56,000 nucleotides of DNA from Cryptomeria japonica (GCF_030272615.1 NC_081412.1:143058247-143114246), one strand, 5' to 3'; numbered from the stretch's first letter, positions 10,234-21,896 are shown. Notes: generated by a model from the letters alone, not told the origin. A program made the numbers and translations.

Positions 10234-11932
10234 CCAATTATCGAGTGATGAAGAATATCATATAGAGCCCACCGAGCTTGTATTAGCCAAGTATGTCAGA
10301 AGACATCATGCATCAAGTCAGATTATAGGAGATAAGGACGATCCAGTGATGACAAGGAACAAACTAAGATAGAACACATGTCTGATATCTGAATTTGAAC
10401 TAAGGATAGTGAAAGAGGCATTTAACAGTGAACATTGGATAAATGCTATGACATAAGAGATTGATCAAATCAAGAAGAATGACACATGGACACTAGTCCC
10501 AAGATCGAAGGACAAAAATGTAATCGGTATAAAGTGGATTTTCAGAAGCAAGCTGAATGAAAAAGGTGAGGTCATTCGAAATAAAGCAAGATTAGTTTGC
10601 AAAGGTTATGCTCGAGAAGAAGGAATTGATTATGGTGAGACTTTTGCACCTATGGCAAGACTTGAAGGAGTAAGAACATTGTTGGCATATGCTGCTTACA
10701 AAAATTTCAAGGTATATCAAATGGATGTCAAATCTGCATTTTTGAATGGTATATTAGAAGAAGAAGTTTTTATTGAACAACCTGAAGGATTTGTTGAAGA
10801 CAAGAATAAAGATCAGGTATGTAAATTGAACAAAGCTTTATATGGTCTGAAACAAGCACCCAGAGCATGGTATGAAAGATTGCACTCTTATTTAATCAAG
10901 ATTGGTTTTATAAGAACAAGTGAAAATAGTAATATGTACATGAAGAATGATGAAAATGGAATACTGATCTCAGCCATATTTGTTGATGATATTACCATTT
11001 GTGGAAATGACTCTCTATGCAAGAATTTTGGAAATGAAATGAGCAAAGAATTTGAGATGTCATTAATCGGTGAGATAAAGTATTTTATAGGTTTATAGAT
11101 ACTGCAAATGAAAGATGAGATTTTCATTACTCAATCCAAGTACATAAAGGAAATCTTGAAGAAATTTGGAATGGAGGATTCAAAACTAGTAAGTACTTCT
11201 ATGACTACCAACTGTAAACTATCAAAGAATGATGAATCTGCATCTGTTGATGAGACACTTTACCGATCCATGATTGGAAAGCTACAATATGTTGTTCACA
11301 GTAGGCTAGATATAGCACATGCAGTAGGTATAGTTGCAAGATTCTTTGCAGATCCTAAGGAAACACACATGACAACAATCAAGAGAATTTTCAGATACAT
11401 GAAAGGTACTAAGGATTATGGCTTAGTATATCAGAAAAGAAATGACTTTGATTTAAAAGTTTATACTGATGCTGATTGGGCAGGCAAAATTGATGACAGA
11501 AAAAGCACAAGTGGAGGAGCTTTCTTTTTAGGAGAAAGACTAGTGAGTTGGCTTAGCAAGAAATAAGGATGTGTTTCATAGTCAATAGTAGAAGCTGAAT
11601 ACATTGTTGTAGCATTGAATTGTACCAACATAGCATGGATCAAACAACTATTGGAAGGTATAAATGAGCAAGTTACCAAGCCAGTAACTATATTCTGTGA
11701 CAATACTAGTGCCATTAACATTTCAAAGAATCCTGTTATGCACTCTAAGACAAAGCACATCTCTATCAAATATCATTATCTTAGAGAAGAATCTCAAGAG
11801 AAGAAAGTGGTGTTGGAGTATGTTAGCACAAAGGAGCAAATAGAAGATATCTTTACCAAGCCACTACCAAGGGACACTTTTGAGTATCTCAGAAGTAAGT
11901 TAGGGGTACTACCCCTATCTTCCATTCACTAA
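10234..11932 (+). pseudogene. Copia reverse transcriptase and RNase H, element A
   Basis: The frame resumes after the insertion with SDEEYHIEPTELVLAKYVRR, the linker that precedes reverse transcriptase. The polymerase shows [13 protein letters not shown], the DVKSAFLNG block and an intact catalytic FVDD (about 10980-10991). RNase H follows with YTDADWAG, the DDRKSTSGG block and FCDNTSAINISKNP, ending near LRSKLGVLPL. In-frame stops occur near 10369, 10458, 11097, 11564 and 11579. Several look like CAA or CAG changed to TAA or TAG. The enzyme would have copied element RNA into DNA inside the particle. Apart from the stops the sequence is well preserved, so inactivation was mostly by point mutation. 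Confidence 0.92.
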
Positions 11933-12287
11933 CCGAGTTCAGTGAAAGCATCAATTCGATGACTCTATAGAATATCTTTTAAGAGTTGATGCTAATTTAC
12001 ACACTTTAGGATGTTTTCTAAAGGTGTGCAAGAAACAAATACAGGGAACAGGCATTGAAGACAAAATGCTTTGACTGAGACTAAGTTGACACATAATAGT
12101 AGGAAATCACTTCATACAGGAAGAAATCATGTTTTAGTTCTTTACTTTTTGGCATTGTTGTCAAAGGGGGAGAAGACTAATGTATGGGGGAGAAGACTGA
12201 TGATAGGGGGAGAGCATTTCAGTATTTCAGAATCTCATAGCAATCTGAATCAATTAGGTCATATCAATTGGTTTTTCCATCAATACC
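11933..12287 (+). other. 3' noncoding region of element A with repeated purine tracts
   Basis: No gene is present. From about 12162 to 12214 a purine-rich unit occurs three times: AAAGGGGGAGAAGACT, then two shorter copies with GGGGGAGA. They lie about 75-135 bases upstream of the main polypurine tract. A comparable triplet lies at the same place in element D. Confidence 0.7.
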
Positions 12288-12299
12288 AAAGGGGGAGAT
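12288..12299 (+). other. Polypurine tract of element A
   Basis: AAAGGGGGAGAT directly abuts the 3' LTR start TGTTGG. It would prime plus-strand DNA synthesis. Confidence 0.9.
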
Positions 12300-13801
12300 T
12301 GTTGGCATTATAACAAACAAGGAAGATTGTTGGCATTTCAAAAAGGATATTGAGAAGGTTATTGATGATTATGGATATAACTACTAAAGGATGTTTACTG
12401 TCTTAATATTATTATTTTGTCATTGATGTTAAGAAATTGATTTTCTAATTCAGCATGATGTTGCTATATCTTAAGAAGTATGATTTGATGAGTATAAAGA
12501 TGTCAGTTAAAGACACAGAAAGAATGTGTTGAATAAGTTATTCAATGGACAACTATTACCGAGCTAGACAATGATGAGATCATGATGTTTAAATTGTTTT
12601 GATATCCTACATATGTTATTGATTGTAAGGTTAATACTATACTATGTTACCAAGTAAAGAACCTAGTCGGTAAACCCTAAAGACCCTAGTCAGTAAACCC
12701 TAAGGTTATTGCTATCAGTTAATGAAGGCAGAATGTCTACCGAGTGAAGTTTAGTATTTACTGAGTTACAACCGAGTAATAACAGAATTCATTGAATGAA
12801 TAAAAGCATTATTTAATGAAGGAAGCTGATGAGCTGGCTATGATTAAATGTTTGGTATGTCGTAAATGAAGTTTGTTAAGAATCTATGGCAAACAAAAAT
12901 TGGTAGGAAGATCTACAGCTCAGATTGAACCGCAATATCCTAGCACAAGTTCCAAGAAATGTATGTAAGTTCCAAGGTGGGGTAAAACATTTTCAAATCG
13001 AAGGATACATTGAACCTAGTCAAGTTTGAAGATTTGATGGCTGTGATTGATCATGGGAAATGTGATCAAGGAGATTAAGCTGTTGACAAGTTGTTTATAA
13101 ATAAGGAACTGTTGATAAACAATGTATGCGGGCAAGTGTATGCACAGGGATGCTACATAGTGATTACCGAGCACAGAAGCTTGAAGACCTATTTGAATAA
13201 GAGAGTATAGAGCCCAGCAGATGAACAAGATAAGTCCTATTGTATTGAGCAAATAAGAATCTACTTTAGCATTTTTAGATGTGAAGTTGCAGATAGATTT
13301 TTATTATTGTTATTTTGTAAAGTGACAGAAAATCTCTTAACCTAGTGGATTTAACAGTCTTATTTGTAAAACCCTCTAGCAAGGTGACATTCTGATTGAG
13401 TGTTTGAAATCCTTTAACAAGGTCACTTCTAACAAGGTGAAGATCCTAATAGATCTGAGGGAAATCCCTTAACTGGGTCACATCTAGAAATGTGTTTGTA
13501 ATCTTTAACATGATTTTCTTTTAACCGAGCATACTCTAGAAGAGTATATTTCTTAGTGGGTCTGAAATCCCACAGTGGTTTTTCCCTATTTGGGTTTCCA
13601 TGTTAAATCTAGTGTTATGAGTGTTATGATGTTTATATGCTTATGAGTTTGCATGTTTAGCAATTCTGGTTATATTGCTGAAGTATATGTTACCAAGGTT
13701 GAATCTGTTGTTTTATTGAAGATTAAGTTTGTATGATTCACCCCCCCCTCTCATATTATTAGCTTGGCATCTGTACTTAACATTAAGTATCAGAACTATT
13801 A
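12300..13801 (+). repeat. 3' LTR of copia element A
   Basis: This 1502-bp partner of 4493-6028 starts TGTTGGCATTATAA. It ends ATTA where the 5' copy has ATCA, a C-to-T change in the terminal CA. It has two copies of the GGTAAACCCTAA unit and keeps the TATA-like TTATAAATAAGG at about 13095-13106. Confidence 0.93.
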
Positions 13802-13806
13802 GGAAG

Positions 13807-14004
13807 ATGGAATGAACAAGTCTCAGAATGCCATCACTCTATCAAAGTTGTAATCATGGCCCTATTGGTCGTAACCTCTAGTAAGTGTAATACATGATAT
13901 AAACTGAGCTGTCGAATATACTCAATCTCCTCATCGAGTAAGTCAGCATGAAGATCAAGTCCATTGGGTCTGCTCTTTTGGTAGTATAGCACTCCAATGT
14001 TCTC
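13807..14004 (-). pseudogene. PMD protein, exon 2 5' part, upstream of the element A insertion
   Basis: Read on the minus strand from 14004, this exon starts ENIGVLYYQKSRP and runs open to LIEWRHSETCSFHLP, where element A interrupts it. The protein continues at 4487 with TREASITLEDVW. The combination (W-x-x-E-T, FHLP, then ITLEDV) is diagnostic of the plant mobile domain. The upstream boundary is a good splice acceptor (TTTGTAG before GAGAAC). Together with the exon at 14410-14487 it gives a phase-0 intron of 405 bp. The molecular role of PMD proteins is not enzymatic as far as known. Host MAIN-type members act in genome stability and silencing, and transposon-borne ones have no settled function. 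Confidence 0.78.
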
Positions 14005-14409
14005 CTACAAAGAGAAAATATTGAAAATATCAGATATCAAATCATGAAAAAATTAAAAAAAATTCAGGCGCATGACAAAAATTTACACATACAACAAATG
14101 TGTGATAGTTACTACTAATGTGGTACACTTATAGCTTTTGCGTGACATTTAGAGCTAATGCGTAATGATATGAGCACATGCGTAACACTAAACACTTATG
14201 CGTGATGACATGAACGAATGTGGTACATTGTACACTAATGCGTAATAATAAGAGCGATTGTGTAACATTTAAGGCGTTTGTGGTACAGTTAAGGTGAATG
14301 TGTGAAAATCAATATGCTATTGTGTGATGCAAAGGAAAAATTGATCACTAGAATTTTTTTTACAATAGCGAAAAACAGGCAAAAAATCAAGAAAAATTTG
14401 GAAAAATAC
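14005..14409 (-). other. Predicted phase-0 intron of the PMD gene
   Basis: On the minus strand the intron starts GTATTTTTCC at 14409 and ends TTTGTAG at 14005. It joins 26 whole codons of exon 1 to the first whole codon of exon 2. It contains a degenerate tandem repeat (14090-14310). Confidence 0.6.
14090..14310. repeat. Degenerate tandem repeat with ATGCGTAAYA motif
   Basis: About a dozen imperfect units of 15-20 bp follow each other, for example TAATGCGTAATGATATGAGC and CATGCGTAACACTAAACAC. The common core is TGYGTRAY alternating with TGTGGTACA. The array lies within the predicted intron of the PMD gene. Confidence 0.75.
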
Positions 14410-14487
14410 CATGCCGCCAGTCCCAGGAGGTCTCTGATAAGAACATACTCGGTCAGACAGGTGCAATCGAGCTCTATAACTAGCCAT
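14410..14487 (-). pseudogene. PMD gene, predicted exon 1
   Basis: ATG at 14487 opens exactly 26 codons (MASYRARLHLSD at the start), followed at once by a GT splice donor at 14409. A short, basic first exon followed by a phase-0 intron and the start of the PMD is plausible. The acceptor at 14005 fits in phase. An ATG six bases upstream (14493) is an alternative start. There is no independent evidence for expression. Confidence 0.5.
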
Positions 14488-14850
14488 GATGATCAAATAC
14501 TCGAAAGAAAGCACAAGATTTGCAGAGAAAACAAAGAACTTACCAAATACCAAATGAGCAAATGAAAACCTAAAATCTCTATTTATATCTCAAAATTAGG
14601 ATTTTTCTACACCTCGACGCCCGTGGTCCCCGCCAGCTTCAAACAACTTGTAGCCTGCTCAAATGATCTTGGAATTGCATGAAACCTCACAAGATTGCTT
14701 ATTACATTGATATCAAAAACATGGTCTCAATTTTTGAATTTTTCGACCATCTTTTTCGAGGGGGCATATTTACACTGTATAGTGGTACTAGGGCATACTG
14801 GGGCAGAATTTTTTGTTTTCTTTGAAACAATATCGTTCTAACATTGTCTC
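14488..14850. other. Spacer between the PMD gene and the gypsy polypurine tract
   Basis: I see no gene. The antisense PMD gene would have its promoter here, and two TATA-like stretches on the minus strand (near 14575-14590) are possible. Confidence 0.35.
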
Positions 14851-14863
14851 AAAGAGGGGCAAA
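14851..14863 (+). other. Polypurine tract of a Ty3/gypsy element
   Basis: AAAGAGGGGCAAA is followed directly by TGTAGACACC, a common LTR start of plant gypsy elements. It sets the element orientation as plus and therefore makes the PMD gene antisense. Confidence 0.7.
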
Positions 14864-15860
14864 TGTAGACACCTAGAAATGTCTCATTGATCATGTACTA
14901 ATTATTCCTCTAATTGATTAAATAATTCTTTAATTATTTAATTAAGTTAATTAATCTTATTCTTCTAATTTCATATTTCCTCATCATATTACTAATTATT
15001 CTATTTCCTATTCTATCATTATTTAATCAGTTTAATCATTTTCTAAATATTAATTAAATATTTATTATTTAATTAATTCTGATTAATTCCCCAATTTAAA
15101 TAATCTTTATTATTTAAATAAATTAGTAATTATTCAATTTCTATCTCTCTAATCAACTCATTATTTAACCCTTTTCTAAATATTAATTAAATATTTATTA
15201 TTTAATTAATTGTAATTTAATCCTTTAAATTAAATAATCTTTATTATTTAATTAAAGTCCATTTTTAGCATAATTAAATAGTTTCTTTAAATTATTTAAT
15301 TAACTAATTAATTCTTCTAGTCACATGTGCATGATTTCAAAAATCAAATTGAAAATCAAAGTCAAGTTCTAAATATATTCAAATACTAAATTGAATTAAA
15401 TGAATTCAATTATTTGAATAAATATCATGCAAAGATTAAATTGACAATCTAAGTCAAAGTGCAAGCACATACTAAATTAATTAATTTAATCAATTAATTA
15501 ATTTAATCAATTAATTAATTAAATCATTTATCTCTCCAGTCTCTATTTCCATCTTCTAGTCCTCTTTGTCATCTTCTTTATTTCCTCCAATCATTCTTTT
15601 TCTTCTTTCAGTTAGCTTTTTCTCAATCAGTTGACTCAATTAATCTATTCAATCTATTATGTTTCACCTCCAAGTCAGCAGTTCAACTATCAATCAGCAT
15701 GTGAGCTCACTTGAGTTCCACCTCTTGATCAATCTGTTCCACCTTTCAATCAATCTCATCCAAAAATCTACAAATTGAGCATTCAATCCTCACAATTTCT
15801 CTAGATCACGAACTTCGAATCTTTGTGTCAATTGCAGGTTGCCAGTGCAATATCTAAGAG
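14864..15860 (+). repeat. Ty3/gypsy 3' LTR, start clear, end approximate
   Basis: It starts TGTAGACACCTAGAAATG. It is very AT-rich, with many TTAATTAAATATTTATTA-like segments at 14930-15530, then pyrimidine-rich sequence. The 5' partner is not in the window, so the end cannot be fixed. A possible end lies in ATTGCAGGTTGCCAGTGCA near 15833-15851. Confidence 0.5.
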
Positions 15861-16264
15861 CCATCATACCACAGAGAGAAGAAGAACAATGGAAGCTATG
15901 ATGCATAATAGGGAGTTTCATATTGATTAATTTAATTCCATTTTGTATCTATTTCATTAGTTTTATGTTTGAATTGCTTAGATAGTTATTGATTTGTGAT
16001 CATCCTTATTTCCTATTTAGCAATGGTGTATTTGAGCATGCTACATTATTTATAAGAGTAGGAGTTGTTGAAACATCAAGTTTTTATATATATCTTTTTT
16101 TTTTGGCAATTAGACCCAAAGTGGTATAAAATATACATTTAGTAGACACTTCCAATTGGAAAAGTTGTGGTGCATATATAACTTGGCTATAATGAATCTA
16201 TATAGATAATATGTTTGACTAAATTTAATTTTTAGTTAGAATTACTTAAATTCACTTGTGCTGA
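15861..16264. other. Spacer, no gene seen
   Basis: AT-rich sequence with no recognised feature lies between the gypsy LTR and the next gypsy fragment. Confidence 0.4.
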
Positions 16265-17257
16265 TAAATTAGCCAAGTTCCTCACTTTCAGAGGTAGAAG
16301 TTCATGGGGATAGAACATAATATTCGGCGAGTCTGCACGAATATGATCCATCAACACATTTAAATCTGTTTGCCTAGCAAAAGAAGGCAATAAGGTATTT
16401 TGTATAGCTTCCTATAGCATACTTTGATAAATCAGAGCAGTCGAAAGCAAATCCCAAAGTGAGATCTTAGTGGGAGTAACACGAAGTTGCTCAATAAGAT
16501 CATATTCACTAGATTGCTTAACTGGAGGCTTAGGTGCTTGAGGAAGATCTGGTTGAGAAGGTGGTAAAGAAGGTTGTGGATGATCAAGGTGTTTCTTATT
16601 TCTTCGAGTATTATAAGTATGAGCTACCATTCTATAAGAAGGATCCTTAGATTGTGTATATCTCATAAAATGATCTGGTGAGTCATTTTCAAAAGGAACA
16701 CCATGAATAGATTTTACCTTCTTTGGAGAAGGGCTAGTTGTAGTCACATGAATGATTGGTCTCTTAGGCCTTTTAGGAGTAGCAAAGACATAAATGGAAT
16801 TCACAGACTTATTATGATATGCAGAAGATTTAGATGAAGGAATGTCCTCAACATCAACCTTTGGAAGATCAGATATGAGTCAAGACTCATCATTCACTAA
16901 TGCATCATCTCTAGAAGAGAGTTCACTAGAATGAAGAGATGGTAGAGTAACATTAAGAGAGGTGTCAATGATGTCATCCTCTTGTAACAAAATATCCTCT
17001 AAAATAAAAGATATATTATGAGAGGGATCAAAGGCATAGAGTGACATATGTAGAGCTAAGTCTTCATCACAAGCATGAAAATAAACATCATTAGCACTTT
17101 CAATAAAGCTATAAAATAAGTTAATAAAAGAAGATAACATTGAAGAAATGATAAAGATTTCTTTAAAAAATAATACAGAAAAAGTGTTCACGTTAGGTTC
17201 ACCAAAATGTAGAGGAGGGAATTTGTCACCTCCAAGATGATGAATCTCAGAAGACAA
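16265..17257 (-). pseudogene. Ty3/gypsy polyprotein fragment (gag to protease linker)
   Basis: On the minus strand a frame from 16804 to 16412 contains RYTQSKDPSYRMVAHTYNTR, a proline-rich linker, and then YDLIEQLRVTPTKISLWDLL. That last block is typical of Ty3/gypsy polyproteins just upstream of the protease, especially of the Tat group. The frame continues past a stop into ADSPNIMFYPHELLPL down to about 16265. Upstream, 17257-16880 is an open frame with an acidic segment, probably the preceding part of the same protein. No protease active site, reverse transcriptase or integrase follows, so the element is truncated at about 16265. Confidence 0.65.
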
Positions 17258-18260
17258 ACTGATCTGCCACTACCTCACTCAAACTAGCGCTAAGGTGAGC
17301 CAGGGGATAAAAGTGAAAAGCTAAGCTAATAAACTGTAGACGAGTTGAGTCTATATCCTCAGGACCACTACATGGAGATGGGACACCAATGTGATGCGTT
17401 GTCGTCCAGTACAGATAGAACACAGAAACTATACGGGGGTTAGCAGATATAGTTATAATATTAAATGAATATGGGAAAATAACAAGATAAACTAATAACA
17501 CAGAATGAGAAATATTACAATAACTTAAGAAGAGAGAAAAGAAGAAATCTCACAACTGGTCCATGATATGAATCCTTTGGCTATATGATCTTCTTCCTAT
17601 GATTATAAACCTGCACACAAGAAATAAGAAAAATGTTGGGGGTTGTGTTTTGGAGTCTACCTCAGTCAGACCCCCGTTTTGGTGTTTCCACCTCCACGGA
17701 CAACCCAGATAGATTGATAGAATAAAAGATAAATGAAAGAATGATAAAATGATAAAATAGATAGGGGATGTGATAAATCCCAAGATGCCCAAAGATAAAT
17801 ATTACCAAAGAGGCTTTAGAAAGCCAAGAGATTTGCAAGAGATATTATGAGAGCTTGAGAGAGCTTGATGGAGCTTGTCAGAGTGTTGTAGAAAACTAGA
17901 TACTATTGTAGCAAGTGAGTGAGAGTCGAGAGAGAGCGCTTGGAGAAGCTAGAGAGGTTGAATAACCAAGAGAGATTGAATGAAGAGAAAAGATAGATTT
18001 AAAATGAGAGAAGAGGAGGGAAAAGAGGGTTGGCGAGCCGTTTGAAGGGTTCAGGGTCATTTCCACCGACATACGCAGGTGGTAAGTGGAAAGGCGCGCT
18101 CAGAACCGACATTCAAATATTAAGATGTCACAGAATGAATGTGTGGTGCACGTACATCCGTACGGTGCGCTAGTGTCCAAATGAATCATTCCTGAAAATG
18201 ATAGGAGACAAGGGAGACACACAGCTAACAAGACTGACACCACGAGGGAACTTTTGAAAA
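17258..18260. other. Probable leader or U5 region of the gypsy fragment; no gene
   Basis: On the minus strand 17940-18050 is pyrimidine-rich (TCTTTTCCCTCCTCTTCTCT). Bases 18040-18180 are relatively GC-rich with preserved CpG sites and a near-palindrome CGTACATCCGTACG (about 18149-18162). This could be a promoter or leader of the minus-strand gypsy element. No tRNA primer site is convincing. Confidence 0.35.
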
Positions 18261-19087
18261 GGGGTTATTGAGCATCTTGAGAGGGAAAAGGTTGATGCAA
18301 GGTGAAGTAGTCACTGGTGAGGAGGGACCTCAAAGAGATCAATCCAGACCAGTTAGAAAGAGTAAACACAATGGAAACACAAAGATATGATGGAGGCAAT
18401 GCAGAACAGATTGTTTTATTGCATGAAATTTGATTACATCCAATCGGTAACAACCGGTTTACAACATACCGACTCACAAGCCTGGTAGAATAGGTCACAA
18501 CTGGGACCTTGAATCTTATAATCTATCTTCTATGCATAGTCTAGTTACCTAATTCCCTCCTTGATTGATTTATTACATTCTAATACATAATTACAAATAC
18601 ATATATCGATCCAAAGGATCTAGTCGGCTTAAAAGGGATCAAAACCCGAAGAACAAGACCTAACATGCAAAGTAAACAAGGTCGACCTCCACCAAGAGTT
18701 TCCTCCAGAAAATCCAAAGGATAAAACATAGATCACAGGAAAAGGTCGACCACAGACCAAGGAACATCAAAATCAATGCCCAAGGCTCCACAAGCTTCAG
18801 AATGGGTTTCGATAGATCACCAGAATATGTCCAGGAAACCGATAACACAAGAAATTCTCATGGAAACCGGTAACAATATCTTACCAAAAATTTATCCAAA
18901 TGCAATGTGGTTTGGAAGAAAGAAAGATGATCAAGTCTTCAAGTAGAATCCAACTCTACAGGATCCGGTGAGCCAAAACTGGGACACACAGAAAGGAAAA
19001 CTGTAACTGCAAATAGAAAACAAACAGAAAGGAAAATGTTTTTGGTTGATGCAAGATTGTTGTGAACCGGGGATGCTCCTGCATCAC
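18261..19087 (-). repeat. Possible LTR on the minus strand
   Basis: Read on the minus strand the segment begins at 19087 with TGATGCAGGAGCATC, close to the start of the LTR-like insertion at 8546 (TGGTGCAGGAGCACC). It carries a polyadenylation-like TGTAATAAATCAATC near 18565-18579. The 3' limit is a guess. It precedes the gypsy fragment in the right orientation for a 5' LTR, but no partner copy is present. Confidence 0.35.
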
Positions 19088-20810
19088 AAGGGCTAAAGTG
19101 AGCCTACTCAGGTGCTAGGGGAATTGACACCAAAGTGGTTACAAAAGATGTAGGTCAAATTACAAATGGGTATGCAATTTTTGACACTACAAAAAGTAAT
19201 GGGGACTTGAATGGGTAGGAGTGCAATGTGCACAAGACATACATGCTAGCTCCAGAATAGAAAATTGTAGCATCAATCATGGAGGAATGAAGAGTATTTT
19301 CCCAAACATTCTTCAACTATCTTTCAACATTTTCATAATTTATCAAACTCCAAAGACCAAATCACCTTTGTAACACCATCTACTCACTCAAGAGAAATAA
19401 TAGAGATAAAGAAATAGCTTATGGAATGTACAAGATATCAACATCGTATCCACTTCATTACCATGCTTCTAATCCTTGTCTCAATACTTCTAATTCTCAA
19501 CTTAATGCTTCTAATGCTCATCTTAATATGATATCATCATGATAAAATCTTTGTTGAAAAAAAAAAAGGTATGGTACGCAATCACGAACTTCATCATCTT
19601 TGATTTGATAGAATCAACCATCTGTGTTCATTTCTTAGCACTTATCTGCACTTTACTCGAATGACTAGACACACCACTAAATATTGACATCAATGGACAA
19701 CACCATAACTACACAAGAGACATCAATGACAACAATCTCTATCAATATCCACAACACTAAGAGTTGACATCAATGACAACACCACAGTTTCCAACAATTA
19801 TGGGACTCTAGCATGTCACATTAATTTCTACACATCACACTTATTTCCAAATAATTATGTTGCAACAATTGTCCAAACATTAGGGAGTAACACATAATAT
19901 GATTACTAATATATCAATGATAGGAAAAATAAACAACAAGAAACTAGAACTTGACACCAAGGGGAAAAAAGGATAGGCAGAGTTTGAAATGACCCATAAA
20001 TATACTACACAAGCTGAAAACAAAGTGAGTGAAAAATATAATGCAAAACTATTAGGGTATACATTTTTCATCATTATAGATATCTAGCCTAAAACCCTCC
20101 ATATTCTTGGGCCCAAGCTCAAAAAGTAAACAATATGAGTTTTGGAACTATAAAAAAAATTGACCAAGGAGTCAGGAAAAGGGTCTTCATCTAATGTGGG
20201 CCTAAGAAGTCACATATATAATAAATTAGTAATGTACAATTTGGTAGATGACCTATCAACAATGTTGTTAGGAATATGAGAGATAGTGCGTCCATATAAT
20301 TCATCACAAAACCCACACTTAAGTGAGAAGGAATGTCCAATAGTGGGAGAGAAATGAACCCCTTAATGTATAGAGAAGAAGAAAAATAAGGGGGTTCAAA
20401 AGGCGTGGTAAAGGTGCCAAGATAAAAAATTTCAACATGCAAACTTAGTAGGCTCTAGAGGGCTAGCTCAAGTATTAGTACTAGAGGAACTACAACTACA
20501 ATAAAGCATGACCCACCCTTTTTACATTCAAATATCACTAGCCACATTTGCACCCTAGTTAACAAGGCACATATCAAGGCTAGTCAATTCTTGAAAGCCA
20601 CCTCTATAGTTGAAATTACATCCATAGATGAAGATAGAATCACCTCTTAAACCAAGGGATGCACACACCTTTTGTTAAACAAGCTCTAAGAAAGTATCAT
20701 GCTTGTCCTCGTGAGGAAACAATAAAGCTTGATGATCCTCCATAAACCTCTAGGCCTTCACTTAGATATCCTATACACACACCCTCCTCCTTGAATCTCA
20801 ATTGCAATTC
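19088..20810. other. Unrecognised sequence
   Basis: No family is recognised. On the minus strand about 20700-20150 shows stretches with protein-like composition interrupted by stops, for example near 20610 and 20280, but no motif allows a name. A degenerate CTTCTAATxCTxxTCTCAA repeat lies at about 19465-19530. Confidence 0.4.
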
Positions 20811-20894
20811 CAATCATCCTCATGAATTTAACCATCTCCATCTCCATCTGCATTCAATTCAATCATCCTCATGAATTTAACCATCTCCATCTGC
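20811..20894. repeat. 49-bp tandem duplication
   Basis: CAATCATCCTCATGAATTTA starts copies at 20811 and 20860, and each continues with ACCATCTCCATCT. Confidence 0.9.
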
Positions 20895-21896
20895 ATACTC
20901 CTCCTTTGAAGCTTGCTATATAGATTCCCACTTCTCTCACTAAAAACTCAATTTCCTACTCATATAACTTCTCGTAAAATTAATCTTATTATTCATCATT
21001 TTTTATTCGATTTCTTTACTATTCTATATACCATTTTAAAATTAAATCTTAAATCAACAACACATGATAATCAATATGCTGATTCTTTACATTCGAGGTG
21101 TACAATATACCAAGCATCTATGCTAATCATAGACTATATTTAGTTTTGAAACCAGTGATGAACAAAAGGTTTAACATTATATTAATGGTAAGGAAAGGTT
21201 GATAATCAGTACAAAGTGCAACAAGAACCATTCGATTCCCCAAAAGGTGAAAACAAAAGGCACTTGCCAAATACAACACAAACATTGCAATCAAAGCATT
21301 GTGCTCGAATATTATATACTTCACAAATCTTATCTCACTTCGTTTTCCTGCTTTGTTCATCTCCATCTTGGAAACATCTCAATTATGGCAGAAGAAGCAG
21401 GAATAAGATATTACAGTACAAGATGTCAAGAATAAAAAGAAGTTGCAATCATCCTCACTGGAAAAATTCAAAGGTTTGCACTGTTTCTTTCCAATAATGA
21501 AATGATTTTACAGATGCTTTGTTCTATCGAAGATTTGATGGTTTCATAACAGGAAAATTGACTGCCAAGGGAATTTGAAACTTAATATTGCATGGTTAAA
21601 AGCAAGCTGGATTCGATTCCTTCATGTCAAAGCAAATAACGTTGTTTCTGCCGTCCATATGTCTGTCTTTTTGTATCTTGTTAGTGACTTCTGCAGAAAG
21701 AACAAGTGGGTAAAATATTAGGGTTTGTGACGAAAAGCCAATGCAATATTAAATAAATCTGTATATTAGAATTGTTTAGAAAAGTTGGAATGAACTATGG
21801 TATTATAAGCTGTACCGTCTTTTCCCTTCAAATTATATGATAAGGTTAGGAATGCAAATTATTTATAATTGTAATGGTGAAAGATTCATTTTTTAA
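20895..21896. other. Unrecognised AT-rich sequence
   Basis: Only short open frames occur, none resembling a known protein. Confidence 0.4.

Larger units (their letters stand above)
4493..13801 (+). mobile_element. Copia element A, full length, inserted in the PMD gene
   Basis: This Ty1/copia retrotransposon is 9309 bp long with two LTRs of about 1.5 kb that begin TGTTGGCATTATAA. The 5-bp sequence GGAAG stands directly before it (4488-4492) and directly after it (13802-13806) as a target site duplication. Removing the element and one copy restores the PMD motif across the junction, so the insertion site is certain. The internal order is gag, protease, integrase, reverse transcriptase and RNase H, which is the copia order. 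The coding region holds frameshifts and stops, and an LTR-like insertion (8546-10228) separates integrase from reverse transcriptase. The LTRs differ by many point changes and small indels, so the copy is old. Confidence 0.95.
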
